From contig NZ_CP066356.1 of assembly GCF_023278185.1 (NCBI RefSeq), forward strand, positions 8,176,001 to 8,240,000: a stretch of DNA of 64,000 nt. The letters run 5' to 3'. Position numbers and translations under genes: made by a program. Source of the DNA: Bradyrhizobium elkanii USDA 76 (GTDB lineage Bacteria > Pseudomonadota > Alphaproteobacteria > Rhizobiales > Xanthobacteraceae). Numbering within the stretch: the first letter of the stretch is position 1; each line of letters opens with the position of its first letter. Positions 1 through 9,025 of the stretch are shown one piece after another. The notes beneath the pieces were generated by a model, which was not told the DNA's origin, did not search any database, and saw nothing but the letters and a program-made list of their open reading frames with translations.

Positions 1-66
1 ACCAACCGTGGCTGAATGGTGAACAGGGGCTAACTTTTGGCCATCAAAGGCCACCGACCCCCGGGC

Positions 67-135
67 CCCGTAGCCCGGATGAAGCCATCTGGCGTGCGTT
101 CGCGCGACCCGTTGGGGCTTCATCCGGGCTACGGG
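67..135. repeat. 20-bp perfect inverted repeat downstream of cysA
   Basis: Bases 67-86 and 116-135 are exact reverse complements around a 29-base spacer. The arm contains GTAGCCCGGATGAAGCC, a type of palindrome that recurs between genes in Bradyrhizobium. It lies just after the end of cysA and could fold in the mRNA and protect or end the transcript. No T-tract follows, so a classic intrinsic terminator is not shown. Bases 1-66 hold no gene I can support. Confidence 0.7.
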
Positions 136-159
136 CACTTCACGCAGGGGCTACGGCCC

Positions 160-1209
160 CTACTCCTGGGCGGCAAAGATCCGGTAGCGCCGGGGCTGCA
201 GGGAGACGATTTCGCCGGCCTGGAGCTCGCGATCGCGGGGGGCGTCGATCTCGATCACGGTCTTGCCCTCGCTCCCCGACAGGGCCACCTCGGCGCGCTG
301 GATCGGACCGAACGAACGGACATGTCGGATGGCGCCTTCCAGGGCGCCGGTACCAGCCGGGCCGACCGCCATGTCGTGGCGGCGGACGAACAGTTTTGCC
401 GCGCCCGACGCCGCGCCCAAAGCCGGAATGTTCAGGGGACGGCCGTCCAGCCGCACCGCATCGCCGGCGACGTCGACCGGCAGCACGATGGATTCGCCGA
501 TGAAGCCGTGCACGAAGGCGGTCGCCGGATTGTCATAGACCTCGCCGGGCGAACCGACCTGCTCGATCTTGCCCTTGTCCATCACCACGACGCGGTTGGC
601 GACTTCGAGCGCTTCTTCCTGGTCATGGGTGACGAAGATCGAGGTGACGTGGATCTCGTTGTGCAGCGAGCGCAGCCATTGCCTGAGCTCCTTGCGCACC
701 TTGGCATCGAGCGCGCCGAACGGCTCGTCGAGCAACAGGATCCGCGGCTCGATCGCGAGCGCGCGCGCCAGCGCAATGCGCTGGCGCTGGCCGCCGGACA
801 ATTGGCTGGGATAGCGGTTGGCCAGCCAATCGAGCTGCACCAGGTCGAGCAGGTTCTTGACGCGGGCGCGGATCGTCGCCTCGTCCTTGCGGATCGCGCG
901 CGGCTGCACGCGCAGGCCGAAGGCGACGTTCTCGAACACCGTCATGTGGCGGAACAGCGCGTAGTGCTGGAACACGAAGCCGACCTGACGCTCGCTGGCG
1001 CCGCGCGAGAGCGCATTCTCGCCGTCGATCGCGACCTCGCCCGAGTCAGGCCAGTCCAGGCCCGCGATGATGCGCAGCAGCGTCGTCTTGCCGGAACCGG
1101 ACGGGCCGAGCAGGGCCAGCAACTCGCCGTCGGCGACCTTGAGATCGACATTGTCGAGCGCGGCAAAGCTGCCGAACGTCTTTACGATATTCCTGACTTC
1201 AATCGCCAT
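160..1209 (-). CDS. cysA: sulfate/thiosulfate ABC transporter ATP-binding protein CysA
   Basis: This is the cytoplasmic ATPase that powers sulfate/thiosulfate uptake with the permeases CysT and CysW. The 349-residue protein has Walker A GPSGSGKT at 35-42, the ABC signature LSGGQ at 137-141, Walker B LLLDEP near 158-163 and a switch histidine in VTHDQEEA near 194. The last third is the usual TOBE-like regulatory extension. Length fits the CysA family. The start overlaps the end of cysW by 11 bases, so the two are translationally coupled. It is the last gene of the sbp-cysT-cysW-cysA transport operon. The assignment is firm because of the context with a sulfate-binding protein and the cys genes. 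Confidence 0.95.
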   Translation of the reverse strand: MAIEVRNIVKTFGSFAALDNVDLKVADGELLALLGPSGSGKTTLLRIIAGLDWPDSGEVAIDGENALSRGASERQVGFVFQHYALFRHMTVFENVAFGLRVQPRAIRKDEATIRARVKNLLDLVQLDWLANRYPSQLSGGQRQRIALARALAIEPRILLLDEPFGALDAKVRKELRQWLRSLHNEIHVTSIFVTHDQEEALEVANRVVVMDKGKIEQVGSPGEVYDNPATAFVHGFIGESIVLPVDVAGDAVRLDGRPLNIPALGAASGAAKLFVRRHDMAVGPAGTGALEGAIRHVRSFGPIQRAEVALSGSEGKTVIEIDAPRDRELQAGEIVSLQPRRYRIFAAQE

Positions 1210-2161
1210 TGGGCACCTCTGCCTCGTCGAGCCGCCGCTCGAGAACGGTCTTCGCCACCAGGGTGATCAGCGCCAGCATCGCGAGCAGCGACGCGATCGC
1301 GAACGAGGCGACGAACTGGTATTCGTTGTAGAGAATTTCGACCAAGAGCGGCATCGTGTTGGTCTCGCCGCGGATGTGGCCGGAGACGACCGACACCGCG
1401 CCGAACTCGCCCATCGCGCGCGCGTTGCAGAGCAGGACGCCGTACAGCAGGCCCCATTTGATGTTGGGCAGCGTGACGCGGAAGAAGGTCTGCAGGCCGG
1501 AGGCGCCGAGCGAGATCGCCGCCTCCTCTTCCTGGGTGCCCTGCTCCTGCATCAGCGGGATCAGCGCGCGCGCCACGAAGGGGAAAGTGACGAAGATCGT
1601 CGCCAGCGCGATGCCGGGCACCGCGAACAGGATGTGGACGTTATGCGCCTGCAGCCACGGCCCGAAATAGCCCTGCGCGCCGAACAGCAGCACGAAGACC
1701 AGGCCCGAAATCACCGGCGAGACCGAGAACGGCAGGTCGATCAGCGTGATCAGGAAGGTCTTGCCGGTGAACTCGAACTTCGAGATCGCCCAGGCCGCGA
1801 TCACGCCGAACACGAGATTGAGCGTGACCGAGATCGCGGCGATCAACAGCGTCAGCTTGATGGCGGCGAGCGCCTCGGGCTCCGCCAGCGCCGCGAGATA
1901 CGCGCCGATCCCCTTCGAGAAGGCCGACGCAAACACCACGACCAGCGGCAGCACGACGAAGATGCTGAGGAAGGCGATCGCCAGCGCGATGATGATGAAG
2001 CGGACCGGGCCGGGCTCGGTGCGCAGATTGCGCTGCGCCGTCCCCGGCTCCGCGCGCGCGATCTCGAGCCGCGGCGCCGGCGCCGCCACGCTGACATCGG
2101 TCGCGGGTGCGTAGGTCCGCAGTTGCGTGGTCGAGGTCACCAATCCCGTCTGCATCGACAT
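1199..2161 (-). CDS. cysW: sulfate ABC transporter permease CysW
   Basis: This inner-membrane permease forms the sulfate channel with CysT. It has 320 residues: a polar N-terminal stretch of about 50 residues, then about six hydrophobic segments. The inner-membrane-component motif region (residues about 220-250, including [16 protein letters not shown]) is where CysA docks. The family is usually 280-300 residues, so the N-terminus is slightly long. An internal ATG at codon 3 (2155) is an equally good start. It lies 10 bases after cysT and overlaps cysA. Confidence 0.94.
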   Translation of the reverse strand: MSMQTGLVTSTTQLRTYAPATDVSVAAPAPRLEIARAEPGTAQRNLRTEPGPVRFIIIALAIAFLSIFVVLPLVVVFASAFSKGIGAYLAALAEPEALAAIKLTLLIAAISVTLNLVFGVIAAWAISKFEFTGKTFLITLIDLPFSVSPVISGLVFVLLFGAQGYFGPWLQAHNVHILFAVPGIALATIFVTFPFVARALIPLMQEQGTQEEEAAISLGASGLQTFFRVTLPNIKWGLLYGVLLCNARAMGEFGAVSVVSGHIRGETNTMPLLVEILYNEYQFVASFAIASLLAMLALITLVAKTVLERRLDEAEVPNGD

Positions 2162-2171
2162 CTTTGAGACC

Positions 2172-3008
2172 TCAATGCACGGGGATGCGGGCTTGCGCCC
2201 AGCGCTGCAGCCGGTTGATCAGGAAGATGATCAGGAACGAGGCCACCAGCATCACGACCGCGATCGCGGTGGCATCGGCATAGCGGAATTCGGACAGCCG
2301 GATCACGATCAACAGCGGCGCGATCTCGGAGACATTGGGCAGATTGCCCGCGATGAAGATCACCGAGCCGTATTCACCGATGGCGCGGGCAAAGGCCAGC
2401 GCGAAGCCGGTGAGCAGCGCCGGAATCAAACTCGGCAGGATGACGCGAAACACCGTGTGCCAGCGATTGGCGCCCAGGCTCGCCGCCGCCTCCTCGATCT
2501 CGGGATCGAGATCGATCAGCACCGGCTGCACCGTGCGCACCACGAACGGAATGCCGATGAAGATCATCGCGATGAAGATGCCGATCGGCGTGAACGCGAC
2601 CTTGATGCCGAGCTCGGCGAGCGGCGCGCCGAGCCAGCCCTTCTGGGCGAACAGCTGCGTCAGCGCAACGCCAGCGACCGCCGTCGGCAAGGCAAAGGGA
2701 ATATCGACGATGGCATCGAACAGCCGCCGGCCCGGAAAACGGTAGCGCACCAGCGCCCAGACGATGATGGTGCCCATCACCAGGTTGACGCAGGCGGCCG
2801 CAAACGAAAGCCCAAACGAAACCTTCAGGGCGTTCAGGGTGCGGCGGCTGGTGATGATGCCCCAGAACTGGTCGAGGCTGAGCTCGAACGTCTTGAGGAA
2901 CAGCGCGGCCAGCGGAATCAGGATGATGACGGAGAGCCATGTCAGGGTCAGTCCCATGGTGAGACCGAACCCCGGCAGGGTACTGCGCCGTGCAACCGCT
3001 GTGCTCAC
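2172..3008 (-). CDS. cysT: sulfate ABC transporter permease CysT (CysU)
   Basis: This is the second sulfate permease subunit, partner of CysW. I place the start at GTG 3008, giving 278 residues that begin VSTAVARRS. It sits directly behind a CAGGGGG ribosome-binding site. The open frame extends upstream to 3095, but that part would overlap the binding-protein gene and has no membrane-protein character. The body has about six transmembrane segments and the [12 protein letters not shown] docking loop near residue 190. It lies 20 bases after the binding-protein gene. Confidence 0.93.
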   Translation of the reverse strand: MSTAVARRSTLPGFGLTMGLTLTWLSVIILIPLAALFLKTFELSLDQFWGIITSRRTLNALKVSFGLSFAAACVNLVMGTIIVWALVRYRFPGRRLFDAIVDIPFALPTAVAGVALTQLFAQKGWLGAPLAELGIKVAFTPIGIFIAMIFIGIPFVVRTVQPVLIDLDPEIEEAAASLGANRWHTVFRVILPSLIPALLTGFALAFARAIGEYGSVIFIAGNLPNVSEIAPLLIVIRLSEFRYADATAIAVVMLVASFLIIFLINRLQRWAQARIPVH

Positions 3009-3028
3009 ATATCCCCCTGATAATCCGA

Positions 3029-4018
3029 TCAGTTCTTGTAGATCTGATCGAAGATGCCGCCCTCGGCGAAGTGCTCCTTCTGGGCCTTGGTCCAACCACC
3101 GAAAACGTCGTCGATGGTGAAAAGTTCAACCTTGGCGAAGGATTTTTCGTACTCCTTGGCGATCTCGGGATCGCGCGGCCGGTAGGAGTTGCGCGCGGCG
3201 ATCTCCTGGCCTTCCTTGGTGTACCAGTACTTCAGATAGGCCTCGGCCACGGCGCGGGTGCCCTTCTTGTCGGCGACCTTGTCGACCACGGCGACCGGCG
3301 GCTCGGCGAGAATCGACTGGGGCGGGGCCACGATCTCGAACTTGTCCGCGCCGAATTCGCGCAGCGCCAGAAAAGCTTCGTTCTCCCACGCCAGCAGCAC
3401 GTCGCCGACGCCGCGCTCGACGAAGGTGACGGTCGAGCCGCGCGCGCCGGTGTCGAGCACCGGCACGTTCTGATAGAGGTCGGCGACGAATTTCTTCGCC
3501 TTGTCGACTGATCCGAACTTCTTCTGCGCATAGCCCCAGGCGGCGAGATAATTCCAGCGCGCGCCGCCCGAGGTCTTCGGGTTCGGCGTGATGACGCTGA
3601 CGCCGGGCTTGATCAAATCGTCCCAATCCTTGATGCCCTTGGGATTGCCCTTGCGCACCAGGAACACGATGGTCGAGGTGTAGGGCGAGGCGTTGAGCGG
3701 CAGCCGCTTCTGCCAGTCGGCGGCGATCAGGCCCTTGCCCGCGATCGCATCGATGTCATAGGCGAGCGCCAGCGTGACGACATCGGCCTGCAATCCGTCG
3801 ATCACCGAGCGCGCCTGCGAGCCGGAGCCGCCATGCGACTGCTTGATCTCGACGCTCTTGCCGGTTTCCTTCTGGTAGGCCGCGGCGAACGCCTTGTTGA
3901 AATCGATATAGAGCTCGCGCGTCGGATCGTACGACACGTTCAGCAGCGAATAGTCGGCCGCAAAAGCCGAGCTCGCCCACAACAGTCCCGCGACCAGCGG
4001 CAGGATACGACGGATCAT
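3029..4018 (-). CDS. sbp: periplasmic sulfate-binding protein
   Basis: This periplasmic receptor delivers sulfate (or thiosulfate) to CysTWA. The start at 4018 ([11 protein letters not shown]) has a GGAGA ribosome-binding site 5-9 bases upstream and opens a clear signal peptide that ends near AFAADY. An ATG 12 bases further up (4030) is less well placed. Early mature residues [13 protein letters not shown] and the QSHGGSGSQ loop are typical of the sulfate-binding family. At 329 residues it has the expected length. I cannot tell Sbp from CysP specificity by sequence alone. First gene of the transport operon. Confidence 0.93.
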   Translation of the reverse strand: MIRRILPLVAGLLWASSAFAADYSLLNVSYDPTRELYIDFNKAFAAAYQKETGKSVEIKQSHGGSGSQARSVIDGLQADVVTLALAYDIDAIAGKGLIAADWQKRLPLNASPYTSTIVFLVRKGNPKGIKDWDDLIKPGVSVITPNPKTSGGARWNYLAAWGYAQKKFGSVDKAKKFVADLYQNVPVLDTGARGSTVTFVERGVGDVLLAWENEAFLALREFGADKFEIVAPPQSILAEPPVAVVDKVADKKGTRAVAEAYLKYWYTKEGQEIAARNSYRPRDPEIAKEYEKSFAKVELFTIDDVFGGWTKAQKEHFAEGGIFDQIYKN

Positions 4019-4090
4019 TTCTGTCTCCATTCAACCTGAGAAATGTCAGGGAACACGCAAGACATAACTCACGGCGAAGTGGTCTTAAGT

Positions 4091-4110
4091 CAACGAAACC
4101 GGTTTTCTTT
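4091..4110. promoter_or_regulatory. AAACCGGTTT dyad upstream of the sulfate transporter operon
   Basis: The 203-base gap between cysH and sbp contains the perfect 10-base palindrome AAACCGGTTT at 4096-4105, inside GAAACCGGTTTTC. It resembles the GAAA-spacer-TTTC dyads between cysG and cysD. A TTGACT hexamer reading toward sbp lies next to it. A shared sulfur-responsive repressor is possible, but the factor is unknown. Confidence 0.3.
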
Positions 4111-4222
4111 GTTTTCGGCGGCGCAGCGCGCTTGTGCTACGAAGTCGCCGCACTGCGAAGGCTTTGTCGCGTCGCCAAATCGCGATGAACCGTCATCGCG
4201 ATCGAGCGCCCTGCTCCATGCC

Positions 4223-4951
4223 CTATGACATCTTCATCGTATGGATGCCGCATTCCGTCTTGGCCCGGCCGCGCCACCGGCCGTCGCGCGCATCCTCGCC
4301 GGCAGCGGACCGGCTGCTGCAAGGCATACACCCGACCGACTGATATCCCGATGCGACAAGTGGATGCGGCGGCAGTCTGCCGAGCGTGTAGATCGCCTCG
4401 ATCTCCTCGCGCGAGACATTGGCGAACGGATTGAATTTCAGCCTGACGCCGTCATCCTCGACAACCGGGATGTCAGCGCGCGCCCCGCCCTGGAAACGCT
4501 TGCGGCCGTTGATCCAGCCGGCGAACGGCTTCAGCGCACGCGCCAGCGGCTCGACCTTGCGGATGCGGCAGCAGGCGTCGGGATCGGTGAACCACAGCTC
4601 GCGGTCCGGATCCTGGCGCGACAGCGCTTCCTCATCGGGCTTGATCGAGCGCACGTCGGTGAGGCCGAGCGTTTTGATCAGCGTGTCGCGATAAGCCAGC
4701 GTCTCCTCGAACAGCCAGCCGGTATCGAGAAACACGACCGGGATCGCCGGATCGACATCCGCCATCACCTTGAGCAGCGCGGCGGATTCAGTACCGAACG
4801 ACGACACCAGCGCCACCTTCTCGCGGCCGAGCGTCCTGACCGCGGCCGCGATCACCTCGGCGGGCGAGGCCGTGCGCAGCGCGCGATCGAGCGCATCGGC
4901 CGCGGGCAATGCGGCCGGCGCCACTGCGAGCTCTGGTGCAAGCGTGCTCAC
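4223..4951 (-). CDS. cysH: assimilatory adenylylsulfate (APS/PAPS) reductase CysH
   Basis: It reduces activated sulfate to sulfite in the cytoplasm. The 242-residue protein has SFGTES near 51-56 and a cysteine pattern of Cys127-Cys128 (DACCRIRK) and Cys208/Cys211 (GCMPC). This is the 4Fe-4S cluster signature of the APS-type enzymes, as against the cluster-free PAPS reductase of enteric bacteria. The catalytic cysteine is Cys234 in KTECGIH near the C-terminus. It overlaps the upstream DUF934 gene by 4 bases, so it is in one operon with DUF934, cysI, DUF2849 and cysG. Confidence 0.94.
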   Translation of the reverse strand: MSTLAPELAVAPAALPAADALDRALRTASPAEVIAAAVRTLGREKVALVSSFGTESAALLKVMADVDPAIPVVFLDTGWLFEETLAYRDTLIKTLGLTDVRSIKPDEEALSRQDPDRELWFTDPDACCRIRKVEPLARALKPFAGWINGRKRFQGGARADIPVVEDDGVRLKFNPFANVSREEIEAIYTLGRLPPHPLVASGYQSVGCMPCSSRSAAGEDARDGRWRGRAKTECGIHTMKMS

Positions 4952-5463
4952 TGGCCGGCGCTCTCCGAGTGCCGCAGCTGCATGCGGCGGTTGAGTGCGG
5001 TGACGCGGCCGTCGCCGGTCGGCTGGTAGAACACCGAATAGCGCTTCATGGTCGCGGCGAACGCGTCGGCATCGGCATCCTTCTTCACTTCGAAGGCGTC
5101 GAAGCCGGCGCGCGTCATGAACACGAACTGGTCGCGCAGGATCTGGCCGGTGGCGCGCAGCTCGCCGTCATAGCCGTAACGCTCGCGCAGCAGGCGCGCC
5201 TGGCTGTAGGCGCGGCCGTCGCGGAAGGTCGGAAACACCAGCGCGACCGAGGCCAGCCGATCGAGATGCGGCACGAGATCGTCGAGATTGCGGTTGTTCG
5301 GCCAGATCACCCCTAGCTTGCCGGGACGGCGCAGCAGCGCCTCCGGATCGGCGAGAAAGCGCTCGGCGCTCACCAAAACCGCGCCGTCGCCCGGCAGCTC
5401 GGCGCCGTCGGCGACATGCACGAACAGATCGGTGGTGATTCTTCCCTGCTTAACGAGTGGCAT
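4948..5463 (-). CDS. DUF934 family protein of the cys operon
   Basis: This 171-residue soluble protein belongs to the family seen next to sulfite reductase and cysH in many proteobacteria (DUF934). The conserved centre is near residues 68-100, with GVIWPNNRN upstream and FPTFRDGRAYSQARLLRERYG as its core. No catalytic motif is obvious. It overlaps cysI by 16 bases and cysH by 4, so it is tightly coupled to both reductases. An accessory or electron-delivery role in sulfite reduction has been suggested for such proteins from context; the sequence does not prove it. Confidence 0.85.
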   Translation of the reverse strand: MPLVKQGRITTDLFVHVADGAELPGDGAVLVSAERFLADPEALLRRPGKLGVIWPNNRNLDDLVPHLDRLASVALVFPTFRDGRAYSQARLLRERYGYDGELRATGQILRDQFVFMTRAGFDAFEVKKDADADAFAATMKRYSVFYQPTGDGRVTALNRRMQLRHSESAGQ

Positions 5464-7105
5464 AGACCCGCTCCCTGATAGGCTCGACGCCCAGACGCTT
5501 CACCGTATCGACGAACAATTCCTCGGGACGGTCGCGCAGCGCGAGATAGGCTTCGACAATGTCTTCGATCACATCGGCGACTTCCGCATAGGGAACGGCC
5601 GGGCCGATCAGCGTGCCCAACTGCGCGTTCTCGTCGGCGCGGCCGCCGACCGTGATCTGGTAGAATTCCTCGCCGTTCTTCTCGACGCCGAGAATGCCGA
5701 TGTGGCCGACATGGTGATGGCCGCAGGCATTGATGCAGCCGGAGATGTTGATGTGCAGCCGGCCGATCAGGTCGGCGGTGTCGTGGTTGGCGAAACGCCG
5801 CGTCAGCTCCTGCGCGATCGGGATCGAGCGCGCATTGGCCAGCGAGCAGTAATCCAGCCCGGGGCAAGCGATGATGTCGGTGACGAGGTTGACGTTCGGC
5901 GTCGCGAGGCCGAGGCGATCGAGCGCCTTGAACAGCTGCGGCAGGTCGCGCTTGGCGACGTGCGGCAGCGCGAGGTTCTGCTCGTGGCCGACACGGATCT
6001 CGCCGAACGAATATTTGTCGGCGAGATCGGCGACCGCGTCCATCTGCTCCGCGGTGGCATCGCCCGGAGGGCCACCGACCGGCTTCAGCGACAGCGTCAC
6101 GATCGAATAACCCTGCACCTTGTGCGGCGCGACCGAGTTCTTGCGCCAGCGCTCGAACAGCGGATCATGCGCGGCCTGCTTCAGCTCGTCCGGCATGTGC
6201 GGCAGCTTCTCGTAGGGCGGATAGGAGAAGCGCGAGCGGACCTCCTCGATGGCGGCATGATCGAGCGTCAGCCCGACATCGCCCATCGCCTTCCACTCCT
6301 CCTCGACTTCCTTGGCGAACTTCTCGATGCCGAGCTCGTGCACCAGGATCTTGATGCGCGCCTTGTAGATGTTGTCGCGGCGACCGTACTGGTTGTAGAC
6401 GCGCAGGATCGCCTCGACATAGCTCAGGATGTCGCGGCCGTGCACGAACGACTTGATGGTCTTGGCGATGAACGGCGTGCGGCCGAGGCCGCCGCCGACC
6501 AGCACCTCGAAACCGGTCTCGCCGTCGGCGTTCTTGTGCAGCCGCAACCCGATGTCGTGGATCTTGATCGCGGCGCGGTCGTGCTCGGAGGCGGTGATCG
6601 CGATCTTGAACTTGCGCGGCAGGAACGAGAATTCCGGATGCAGCGTGGTGTGCTGGCGCAGGATCTCCGACCAGATGCGCGGATCCTCGATCTCGCCGGG
6701 CGCGACGCCGGCCCACTGGTCCGAGGTGACGTTGCGCATGTTGTTGCCGGAGGTCTGCATCGCATGGATGCCGACTTCCGCAAGATCGGCCAGCGCGTCG
6801 GGCAGCTCGGCGAGCTTGATCCAGTTGAACTGGATGTTCTGCCGCGTGGTGAAGTGGCCGTAGCCGCGATCGTAGCGGCGCGCCACATGGGCGAGCCGGC
6901 GCAGCTGCTTCGACGACAGCGTGCCGTAGGGGATCGCGACGCGGAACATGTAGGCGTGCAGCTGCAGGTACACGCCGTTCTGCAAGCGCAGGATCTTGAA
7001 TTCGTCCTCGGTGAGCTCGCCGGAAAGGCGGCGTTTCACCTGGTCGCGGAATTCCGAAACACGCTCGTTGATCAGCGTGCGGTCGAGTTCGTCATATGCA
7101 TACAT
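5450..7105 (-). CDS. cysI: sulfite reductase hemoprotein (nitrite/sulfite reductase family) CysI
   Basis: It performs the six-electron reduction of sulfite to sulfide using a coupled siroheme and 4Fe-4S cluster. The 551-residue protein has the cluster cysteines Cys414 and Cys420 (CPGLDYC) and Cys457 and Cys461 (CINAC), in the C-x5-C and C-x3-C spacing typical of this family. Two ferredoxin-like repeats and two siroheme domains are spread over the length. No cysJ flavoprotein gene is nearby, so the electron donor is probably ferredoxin or another protein. The siroheme synthase gene cysG sits upstream in the same operon, which supports sulfite rather than general nitrite reduction. Confidence 0.93.
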   Translation of the reverse strand: MYAYDELDRTLINERVSEFRDQVKRRLSGELTEDEFKILRLQNGVYLQLHAYMFRVAIPYGTLSSKQLRRLAHVARRYDRGYGHFTTRQNIQFNWIKLAELPDALADLAEVGIHAMQTSGNNMRNVTSDQWAGVAPGEIEDPRIWSEILRQHTTLHPEFSFLPRKFKIAITASEHDRAAIKIHDIGLRLHKNADGETGFEVLVGGGLGRTPFIAKTIKSFVHGRDILSYVEAILRVYNQYGRRDNIYKARIKILVHELGIEKFAKEVEEEWKAMGDVGLTLDHAAIEEVRSRFSYPPYEKLPHMPDELKQAAHDPLFERWRKNSVAPHKVQGYSIVTLSLKPVGGPPGDATAEQMDAVADLADKYSFGEIRVGHEQNLALPHVAKRDLPQLFKALDRLGLATPNVNLVTDIIACPGLDYCSLANARSIPIAQELTRRFANHDTADLIGRLHINISGCINACGHHHVGHIGILGVEKNGEEFYQITVGGRADENAQLGTLIGPAVPYAEVADVIEDIVEAYLALRDRPEELFVDTVKRLGVEPIRERVYATR

Positions 7106-7117
7106 GATGGATGAGCC

Positions 7118-7435
7118 TTACGCCGGCACCTGAAGATCGATCGTGACGCCCTTGGCGCGGATGTGTTCGCGGAGATTGCCCGGCTTAAGCTTGCCGCCGT
7201 CCTTGAGCTCGACCGGCGCGATGTAGGGGCCGACCGCGCCGACGTCGTCGGCGGTGGCTTCGGCCAAAAGCGCGCGCGCGGCGTCGGAGGTGCTGACGAC
7301 AGCGGAATCGGACAGTTCGGTGGACCAGCCTTGCTTGGCGGTTCGGTACACCACGGCACCATCCCAGGTGCGGTTGGCGGTCACCACCGAGGGGCCCGTG
7401 ATCCTGATTTTCTTCTGTTCAAGCGGAGAGGTCAT
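7118..7435 (-). CDS. DUF2849 family protein of the cys operon
   Basis: This 105-residue protein begins MTSPLEQKK at 7435, where its ATG overlaps the TGA of cysG (ATGA), a strong sign of coupling. The frame stays open further up to 7504, but that part lies inside cysG. It resembles the DUF2849 proteins found between cysG and cysI in alphaproteobacteria. It has a WDGAVVYRT segment near residue 22 and no membrane segment. Function is unknown. It is 12 bases upstream of cysI. Confidence 0.82.
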   Translation of the reverse strand: MTSPLEQKKIRITGPSVVTANRTWDGAVVYRTAKQGWSTELSDSAVVSTSDAARALLAEATADDVGAVGPYIAPVELKDGGKLKPGNLREHIRAKGVTIDLQVPA

Positions 7436-8883
7436 TCGGCAGCTTTCAGCAGTTCGGAGAACATCTGGTTGGAGAAGAGTTGGGTGACGTTGGACCGGCT
7501 CCACGGCGCGGAATGCGCGACCACGTCGCCGATGATGAGAATGGCGGGACCGCCATTGACCTGTTTGACGAGTTCGGGCAGCCGCGCCAGCGTGCCGACC
7601 GCGGCCTTGGCATCCGGCCGCGTCACGCGCGCGAACACGCCGACCGGCGTCTCCGGCGAGCGGCCCGCGGCAAGCATGCCTTCGCGGATCGAGGGCGCCG
7701 CGGTCATGCCCATATAGACGACGACGGTCATCTTCTTGTCTGTCAGCACCGACCAGTCGACGACCTCGGCATCGCGCGCCTTGTGCGCGGTGAGGAAGGT
7801 GATGCGCAGCGCCTCGTGCCTGAAGGTCAGCGGCACCTCGAATTGCGCGGCCGCGCCCAGACCGGCGGAGACGCCCGGAATGATGGAGTAAGCGACGCCG
7901 GCGTCGCGCAGCGCCTCGATTTCCTCGCCGCCGCGGCCAAAGATAAAGGAATCGCCGCCCTTCAGCCGCACCGCGCGCTGGCCCGACTGCGCGGCCTCGA
8001 TCATCAGTGCGTTGATGGCGTCCTGGCCGATGCCGGGCTTGCCGACACGGCGGCCGACCGGGATCCGCGTGGCATCGCGCCGGATGCGGTCGAGAATTTC
8101 CGGCGACACCAATTCGTCATAGAACACGACGTCGGCATCCTGCAGCGCGCGCAACGCCTTCACCGTGAGCAGATCCGGATCGCCGGGACCGGCGCCGACC
8201 AGCGTCACATGACCGATGGCTTTGCCTTCCGCGCTCGCGCCGGCGAATGCGGCGGGATCGGTGATCGCGTTCAGCGCCCGCTCGGCCTCGTCCTTGCGGC
8301 CGGCCAGCACCAGTGCGCCGATCGGGCCGTCGACGATGCGCTCCCAGAAGCGGCGGCGCAGCGGAAACTCTTCGATGCGGGCGTGGATCGATTTGCGGAC
8401 GCCGCCGATGAAGCCGGCGAGATCGCCGATCCGCGCCGGCAGCACCGCCTCGATCTTCTCGCGAATGCGGCGCGCCACCACCGGCGACGTGCCGCCGGTG
8501 CCGACTGCGACCACGACATCGCCGCGATCGACGATCGCCGGCATGATGAAGGTGGAGTGTACGAGGTCGTCCATCACGTTGACCGGCAGGCCGATCGCTT
8601 TGGCGCGCACCGACATCGCAACACCGATCTCGCCAGCGCCGGCGCAGAGGACGGCGATGACATCGGAGAGATCGGCGGTGAGCGGATCGCCTTCGGCGCG
8701 CTCGATCCGCGCGGCGTCCTCCGCCGTGAGACCGGCAATGTCATGATCGCCGTCGGTTGCGTACCAGCGCACTGCGGCGCCGGCGGCCGCAAGCAGCCGC
8801 AGCTTGGCGCGCACGAGGTCGCCCGCTCCAACGAGCAGCACGTTGCCGCTTTGCAGATCCAGAAACACCGGCAGATATCGCAT
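7432..8883 (-). CDS. cysG: siroheme synthase CysG (dehydrogenase/ferrochelatase and methyltransferase)
   Basis: It makes siroheme for CysI from uroporphyrinogen III. The 483-residue protein has two parts. Residues 1 to about 205 form the precorrin-2 dehydrogenase/sirohydrochlorin ferrochelatase, with an NAD-binding LLVGAGDLVR loop. Residues about 225-460 form the SAM uroporphyrin-III C-methyltransferase, with VTLVGAGPGDPDLLT, the RLKGGDSFIFGRGGEE block and IPGVSAG. All key blocks look intact. It is the first gene of the cysG-DUF2849-cysI-DUF934-cysH operon and is divergent from cysD. Confidence 0.95.
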   Translation of the reverse strand: MRYLPVFLDLQSGNVLLVGAGDLVRAKLRLLAAAGAAVRWYATDGDHDIAGLTAEDAARIERAEGDPLTADLSDVIAVLCAGAGEIGVAMSVRAKAIGLPVNVMDDLVHSTFIMPAIVDRGDVVVAVGTGGTSPVVARRIREKIEAVLPARIGDLAGFIGGVRKSIHARIEEFPLRRRFWERIVDGPIGALVLAGRKDEAERALNAITDPAAFAGASAEGKAIGHVTLVGAGPGDPDLLTVKALRALQDADVVFYDELVSPEILDRIRRDATRIPVGRRVGKPGIGQDAINALMIEAAQSGQRAVRLKGGDSFIFGRGGEEIEALRDAGVAYSIIPGVSAGLGAAAQFEVPLTFRHEALRITFLTAHKARDAEVVDWSVLTDKKMTVVVYMGMTAAPSIREGMLAAGRSPETPVGVFARVTRPDAKAAVGTLARLPELVKQVNGGPAILIIGDVVAHSAPWSRSNVTQLFSNQMFSELLKAAE

Positions 8884-8896
8884 CAGACACTCGCTT

Positions 8897-8970
8897 CCCC
8901 AATTTGGGGGTTGACTGAAATTATTTTCTATTTATCTCTCGATCAAGCCCAGCAAAGAGAAAATTATTTC
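8897..8970. promoter_or_regulatory. AT-rich operator region between cysG and cysD
   Basis: This short divergent promoter region is far more AT-rich than its surroundings. Three dyads are visible. CCCCAA-T-TTGGGG lies at 8897-8909. GAAATTATTTTCT (8917-8929) and AGAAAATTATTTC (8958-8970) match each other as inverted repeats at 12 of 13 positions, 28 bases apart. Each of the latter two is itself a GAAA-N4-TTTC dyad. The layout suggests a dimeric or tetrameric repressor controlling both cys operons. No regulator gene is adjacent. Confidence 0.5.
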
Positions 8971-9025
8971 TTCTCTATTGCAGCGCAACTTTAGAATTTT
9001 CAACTCCACAGGCCAAGGCCAAGAG

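Noticed and set aside
4052..4077. GGAAC upstream of the sbp gene
   Set aside because: No CGTT at 16 or 17 bases (ACGG and CGGC instead), and it reads away from sbp.
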